In this document: one piece after another, positions 63,932-64,000 of the stretch
Layout of the letters: the number at the start of each line of letters is the position of its first letter
How positions within the stretch are numbered: the first letter of the stretch is position 1
Source of the DNA: Streptomyces sp. WM6386
GTDB taxonomy: Bacteria > Actinomycetota > Actinomycetes > Streptomycetales > Streptomycetaceae
Reading direction: 5' to 3'
Assembly (NCBI RefSeq): GCF_000972385.1
Contig: NZ_JXTE01000002.1
Coordinates: forward strand, 124,001-188,000
DNA: 64,000 bases
Notes under the pieces: model-generated
Databases searched by the model: none
The model's input: only the letters and a program-made list of their open reading frames with translations
Told to the model about the DNA's origin: nothing
Program-made: the position numbers and the translations under genes

Positions 63932-64000
63932 GGGGGTCTCCTGAGGAGCGGCGCGTGGCTAACAGTTCGTACTCGACTATTGATAACACAGGGACTTACT

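Overview
The window is the replication-origin region of a high-GC actinobacterial chromosome, almost certainly Streptomyces. The gene order (pcnA, murJ, sigM-rsmA, trxBA, parBA, rsmG, jag, yidC, yidD, rnpA, rpmH, dnaA, oriC, dnaN, gnd, recF, dciA, gyrB, gyrA ... crgA, class E sortases, pknB, pbpA, rodA, pstP, fhaB, fhaA) is the one I know from S. coelicolor SCO3897 to SCO3843. GTG starts are frequent, stop/start overlaps are common, and GTTTCACGTGAAAC parS palindromes are scattered through the left half.

Left arm (1-19.3 kb): the tail of an MFS exporter; an LppU/SCO3897-like membrane protein; the CCA-adding enzyme PcnA; a divergent rightward run of a DUF6049 membrane protein, the lipid II flippase MurJ, a membrane-anchored pseudokinase, the ECF sigma factor SigM with its anti-sigma RsmA, then trxBA behind a SigR-type promoter. 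The leftward chromosome-maintenance group follows: GNAT, parB, parA, rsmG, jag, yidC, yidD, rnpA, rpmH. Six perfect and one near-perfect parS sites lie here, several inside coding sequence.

Origin (19.3-32.4 kb): dnaA, an oriC of about 0.8 kb holding at least eleven DnaA boxes within one mismatch of consensus, then dnaN, gnd, recF, dciA, gyrB, gyrA, a DUF3566 protein and tRNA-Ile(GAT).

Inserted element (32376-40552): an 8.2-kb integrative element of the pSAM2/SLP1 type (AICE) sits in the 3' end of tRNA-Ile and is bounded by 44-bp direct repeats. It carries int, xis, a rolling-circle-type rep, small spread/transfer proteins, an FtsK-like tra, a GntR repressor with four TGTCTAGAGA-like operators, matching arm-type repeats at both ends, and a long imperfect inverted repeat that may be a replication site. 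The element replaced the tRNA's 3' flank and in doing so supplies an encoded CCA and a terminator.

Right arm (40.5-64 kb): small secreted and membrane proteins, a Ser/Thr kinase and an HTH regulator, tRNA-Ala(TGC), a DUF5324 protein, cyclophilin, a rhomboid protease, a cluster of perfect DnaA boxes between converging genes, crgA, a DUF881 / class E sortase / small membrane protein / glutamine amidotransferase / two-sortase run, a SapA-like secreted protein, and the leftward pknB-pbpA-rodA-pstP-fhaB-fhaA morphogenesis operon. tRNA-Leu(CAG) and an azoreductase close the window. MurJ and the separate pseudokinase at 5-9 kb, and PknB, PstP and FhaA at 54-62 kb, match the parts of the mycobacterial MviN-PknB-FhaA cell-wall control circuit.

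I did not find a clearly undescribed multi-gene system. The most distinctive items are the tRNA 3'-end rewriting by the element, its arm sites and long inverted repeat, the consensus DnaA-box cluster 27 kb from oriC, and iterated repeats upstream of the second kinase.
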